Source: Phycisphaerae bacterium (GTDB lineage: Bacteria > Planctomycetota > Phycisphaerae > UBA1845 > UTPLA1). From it: a DNA stretch of 11,923 nucleotides. Of the stretch, positions 11,868-11,923 are shown piece by piece. Location of the stretch: positions 1 through 11,923 of the forward strand of contig JAFGQA010000005.1 of NCBI GenBank assembly GCA_016935885.1, written 5' to 3'. A program made the position numbers and the translations under genes. Every line of letters begins with the position of its first letter. Positions within the stretch are counted from its first letter, which is position 1. Under the pieces are notes generated by a model that was not told where the DNA came from, searched no databases, and was given only the letters and a program-made list of their open reading frames with translations.

Positions 11868-11923
11868 ATGAACATTCGACCATTGGCAGACAAGGTGCTG
11901 GTTGAGCGCGTCGAGGCAGAGGC
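11868..11923 (+). CDS. groES: GroES co-chaperonin, N-terminal fragment (runs off the window)
   Basis: The visible 18 to 19 residues begin MNIRPLADKVLVERVEAE, the standard opening of the 10-kDa co-chaperonin that caps GroEL during protein folding in the cytosol. AAAGGAG at 11852-11858 is a strong ribosome binding site 9 nt before the ATG. The gene lies 53 nt after the receiver-domain gene with no terminator between, so the sigma54 promoter at 11359 is likely to serve both. No CIRCE-type inverted repeat (TTAGCACTC-N9-GAGTGCTAA) is present between 11073 and the ATG. groEL would be expected beyond the right edge. Confidence 0.9.
   Translation, partial: MNIRPLADKVLVERVEAE

Overview
The window looks like chromosome from an anaerobic, GC-rich planctomycete-type bacterium, most likely of the Phycisphaerae/Sedimentisphaerales kind. 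This rests on four things: a Tat-exported sulfatase; a prepilin-like protein whose C-terminus carries an 'FLDGHTEWR' stretch; three exported proteins with a shared VPVP-type PEP-CTERM-like tail; and a COG1900/NIL-ferredoxin/COG2122 gene set known mainly from anaerobes. No marker gene fixes the taxonomy, so it is an inference.

Left part (1-4630). A sulfatase gene (+) meets, tail to tail, a minus-strand operon that reads leftward from about 4600: COG1900 (DUF39) protein, NIL-domain ferredoxin, four-helix-bundle protein, COG2122 (UPF0280) protein. The first, second and fourth products match the proteins linked to homocysteine synthesis and sulfide assimilation in methanogens. The four-helix-bundle gene is a probable intruder. 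It is bounded by near-perfect inverted repeats of 33-40 bp, which are themselves flanked by 11/12-bp direct repeats. Removing it would leave about 35 nt between the ferredoxin and COG2122 genes. This small cassette resembles the 23S rRNA intervening sequences that encode the same protein family, but it sits in a metabolic operon, and it is the most unusual structure in the window.

Middle part (4600-6610). Two divergent promoters with perfect TTGACA boxes lie back to back. The rightward one drives a 592-residue membrane protein (VanZ-like N-terminus, uncharacterised C-terminus), and a dyad covers its -10 box. A strong stem-loop closes this gene and the oppositely oriented prepilin-like gene.

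Right part (6630-10996, all minus strand). In order: a prepilin-like protein, a LamG-domain exported protein, two further exported proteins with the same C-terminal sorting tail, and a cysteine-rich secreted protein of unknown function that has its own sigma70-type promoter. These are surface or secreted products. Neither an exosortase nor secretion machinery is present here.

Right edge (11000-11923). A textbook sigma54 (-24/-12) promoter precedes a degenerate stand-alone receiver-domain gene and the start of groES. A 15-bp dyad about 145 bp upstream of the expected start could be an activator site. I found no CIRCE element in the visible region. A chaperonin operon under sigma54 control with an atypical receiver as first gene is the second notable arrangement.
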